Positions 6,576 to 7,530 of a stretch of DNA of 7,530 nucleotides are shown here, one piece after another. Position 1 is the first letter of the stretch; every line of letters begins with the position of its first letter. A program made the position numbers and the translations under genes. The stretch spans positions 1 through 7,530 of the forward strand of contig JAKAMO010000109.1 in NCBI GenBank assembly GCA_021812825.1, read 5' to 3'. The DNA is from a bacterium (GTDB lineage: Bacteria > Elusimicrobiota > Elusimicrobia > Elusimicrobiales > UBA9959). The notes under the pieces are model-generated. The model was not told where the DNA came from, ran no database searches, and saw only the letters and a list, made by a program, of their open reading frames with translations.

Positions 6576-7359
6576 GCTTGACCGCCGTTATGAGCAGTCC
6601 GCCTCCGACGCCGCCTGGCGCCGGTCCGAGCAGCGAAGCCGCAACGCGCCTCAGCAGCGGCCGCAGGACGAGGCCCGCGTGACGCGGCAGCGCGGAAACG
6701 AAGTCCTCTACGGACAGGAAACGCGCCCAGGCCGCCTCCTCCGCAGCGCTCATATACGGCGTGACGCGGGATCCGGCGAAGCCGCTTTCGTCCAGCAGCT
6801 CCCGCCATCGCGCCGCGCTCCGGTAGCGGCAGTGCTCCAGCCGCTTATCCATGCGTCCGGCGTAGGCTTTCGCTTCCGCCTCCAGCCCGCGCGCCATGTA
6901 TCCCCTGTATCGCGGCAGAGCGGGGACGAAGCTGTCGCTCGGTACCGTAAAAATGAAGCGGCCGCCGGGCTTGAGCACCCTGGCCGCCTCGCGCAAAGCG
7001 GCGACGTCGTCCGGAATATGCTCTATCACGCAGTTGCTGAAGACCGCGGCGAAGGAGGCGTCCTTGTAAGGCAGCGCGAGTATGTCCGCCGTCAGCACTT
7101 CGGGATAGATGTTCCTGGCCGCGGCGGCCGCCGTCTTGGCGGGATGGAGGTCGCAGGCCGAATCGGGCCTTATCCCCAGCCCGCCGAAAAGGACCGAAGC
7201 GAAGGAGCCGTCGCCGCAGCCCAGGTCGAGCAGCGGGGCCGGATACGTCTCTTCCTGCAGCAGCAAAGCCTCTATCGTGCGCCAGTACGCCTGGCTGGGA
7301 TTGGCCGGGTAATGCCGCATGAACTCAGAGAGGTAGCCGTGAAAATCCTTTTTGGCCAT
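6568..7359 (-). CDS. Class I SAM-dependent methyltransferase (Methyltransf_11-like)
   Basis: With the start chosen here the protein has 263 residues. Motif I is LLDLGCGDGSF (43-53), the acidic loop is CDLHP (69-73), ADILALPYKDASFAAVFSN (91-109) covers motifs III-IV, CVIEHIPD follows (110-117), and RVLKPGGRFIFTVPSDSF (127-144) is the post-IV strand. Together these are the standard Methyltransf_11 pattern, so SAM is the expected methyl donor. YRSAARWRELLDESGF (179-194) is the usual C-terminal substrate-side segment, and a hydrophobic tail follows. I chose ATG at 7359 because AGGGGA stands four bases before it and the start is 8 bp past the previous stop. An in-frame GTG at 7422 would add 21 residues but would overlap the previous gene by 55 bp. 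The acceptor is unknown; it is not closely similar to the next methyltransferase outside the motifs, so the two probably act on different positions or substrates. Confidence 0.9.
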   Translation of the reverse strand: MAKKDFHGYLSEFMRHYPANPSQAYWRTIEALLLQEETYPAPLLDLGCGDGSFASVLFGGLGIRPDSACDLHPAKTAAAAARNIYPEVLTADILALPYKDASFAAVFSNCVIEHIPDDVAALREAARVLKPGGRFIFTVPSDSFVPALPRYRGYMARGLEAEAKAYAGRMDKRLEHCRYRSAARWRELLDESGFAGSRVTPYMSAAEEAAWARFLSVEDFVSALPRHAGLVLRPLLRRVAASLLGPAPGGVGGGLLITAVKHV

Positions 7360-7363
7360 AAGG

Positions 7364-7369
7364 TCCCCT
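7364..7369 (-). promoter_or_regulatory. Ribosome binding site AGGGGA deciding the methyltransferase start
   Basis: AGGGGA lies four bases before ATG 7359 and overlaps the TAG stop (7370-7368) of the upstream gene. It supports the shorter start over GTG 7422. Confidence 0.6.
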
Positions 7370-7530
7370 ATCTCCGGCCTCCCAGCCGCCCCGCGGCCGA
7401 GCGGAATTTTGAAACGAGCCACTTTCCCGACTGGCGTAGCAGCGAAAGGACGGACAGCAGGGGCAGACCGTAACGGAATCCCTGTACGAGGAGAAGCCGT
7501 ACCTCCTCGGGAGTAAAATGATACTGGTCC
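7368..7530 (-). CDS. C-terminal 53 residues of an upstream gene, possibly another SAM methyltransferase
   Basis: An open minus-strand frame enters from the right edge and ends at TAG (7370-7368). It starts DQYHFTPEEVRLLL, followed by QGFRYG. The pattern H-F-T-P-E-E, a short helix, then G-F resembles the C-terminal segment of many class I methyltransferases (compare the LRRTLESAGF and WRELLDESGF segments in the two genes downstream), so a third methyltransferase is a reasonable guess. The rest, from about residue 22, is an amphipathic, basic helix region ending in AAGRLGGRR. That this frame is coding is supported by its fit with the operon: it ends 8 bp before the next start, and its stop is part of that gene's ribosome site. 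The catalytic part is outside the window, so the family is unconfirmed. The competing in-frame upstream extension of the next gene (from GTG 7422 or beyond) reads as low-complexity sequence. Confidence 0.65.
   Translation of the reverse strand, partial: DQYHFTPEEVRLLLVQGFRYGLPLLSVLSLLRQSGKWLVSKFRSAAGRLGGRR

Noticed and set aside
6385..7473. Long plus-strand open frame (362 codons) opposite both methyltransferases
   Set aside because: Same reason: arginine- and alanine-rich shadow of two genes with intact SAM motifs.
1..7530. CRISPR array, insertion sequence, tRNA or defence system
   Set aside because: No spaced direct repeats, terminal inverted repeats, transposase motifs or tRNA-like folds were noticed; nearly every base lies in glycan-type genes.

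Overview
The window is a GC-rich stretch of bacterial chromosome carrying part of a surface-glycan (exopolysaccharide, O-antigen or capsule type) assembly cluster. It holds five complete genes and two genes cut by the window edges: an asparagine-synthase-type amidotransferase, two GT4-like glycosyltransferases, a Wzx-like lipid-linked-oligosaccharide flippase, two class I SAM methyltransferases, and the last 53 residues of a further gene. No taxonomic marker is present. Isoleucine codons in the two genes I counted are mostly ATC, with many ATA and almost no ATT. That is unusual for GC-rich DNA and the same on both strands, so the genes look long resident in one genome. A Gram-negative-type envelope is likely from the gene content. 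The phylum cannot be fixed; GC-rich uncultured lineages such as Elusimicrobiota or Omnitrophota are only a guess.

Layout: the right half (7530 down to 4207) is one tightly packed minus-strand operon: partial gene, methyltransferase, methyltransferase, flippase. The spacings are 8 bp, an 8-nt overlap and a 4-nt overlap. The middle (2976-4199) is a single plus-strand glycosyltransferase that converges on the flippase with 7 bp between stop codons. The left part (2851 down to 1) is a second minus-strand unit, glycosyltransferase then amidotransferase, coupled by a TGATG stop/start overlap. The only real intergenic region is 2852-2975. It contains an AT-rich island with a candidate promoter for the leftward unit, a 7-bp inverted repeat that may be an operator, a GC hairpin followed by T6 on the minus strand, and a -10-like box placed so that the rightward glycosyltransferase mRNA could be leaderless.

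How the genes fit together (inference from families and context): the glycosyltransferases extend a lipid-linked glycan on the cytoplasmic face, the amidotransferase may convert a sugar-acid carboxyl to an amide or simply make asparagine, the methyltransferases may decorate or cap the glycan, and the flippase moves the product across the inner membrane. Polymerase, initiating transferase and export genes are not in view. I found no mobile element, CRISPR array, tRNA or rRNA. Nothing here proves a new biochemical system. The most interesting point is the transcriptional architecture around the inverted glycosyltransferase gene.
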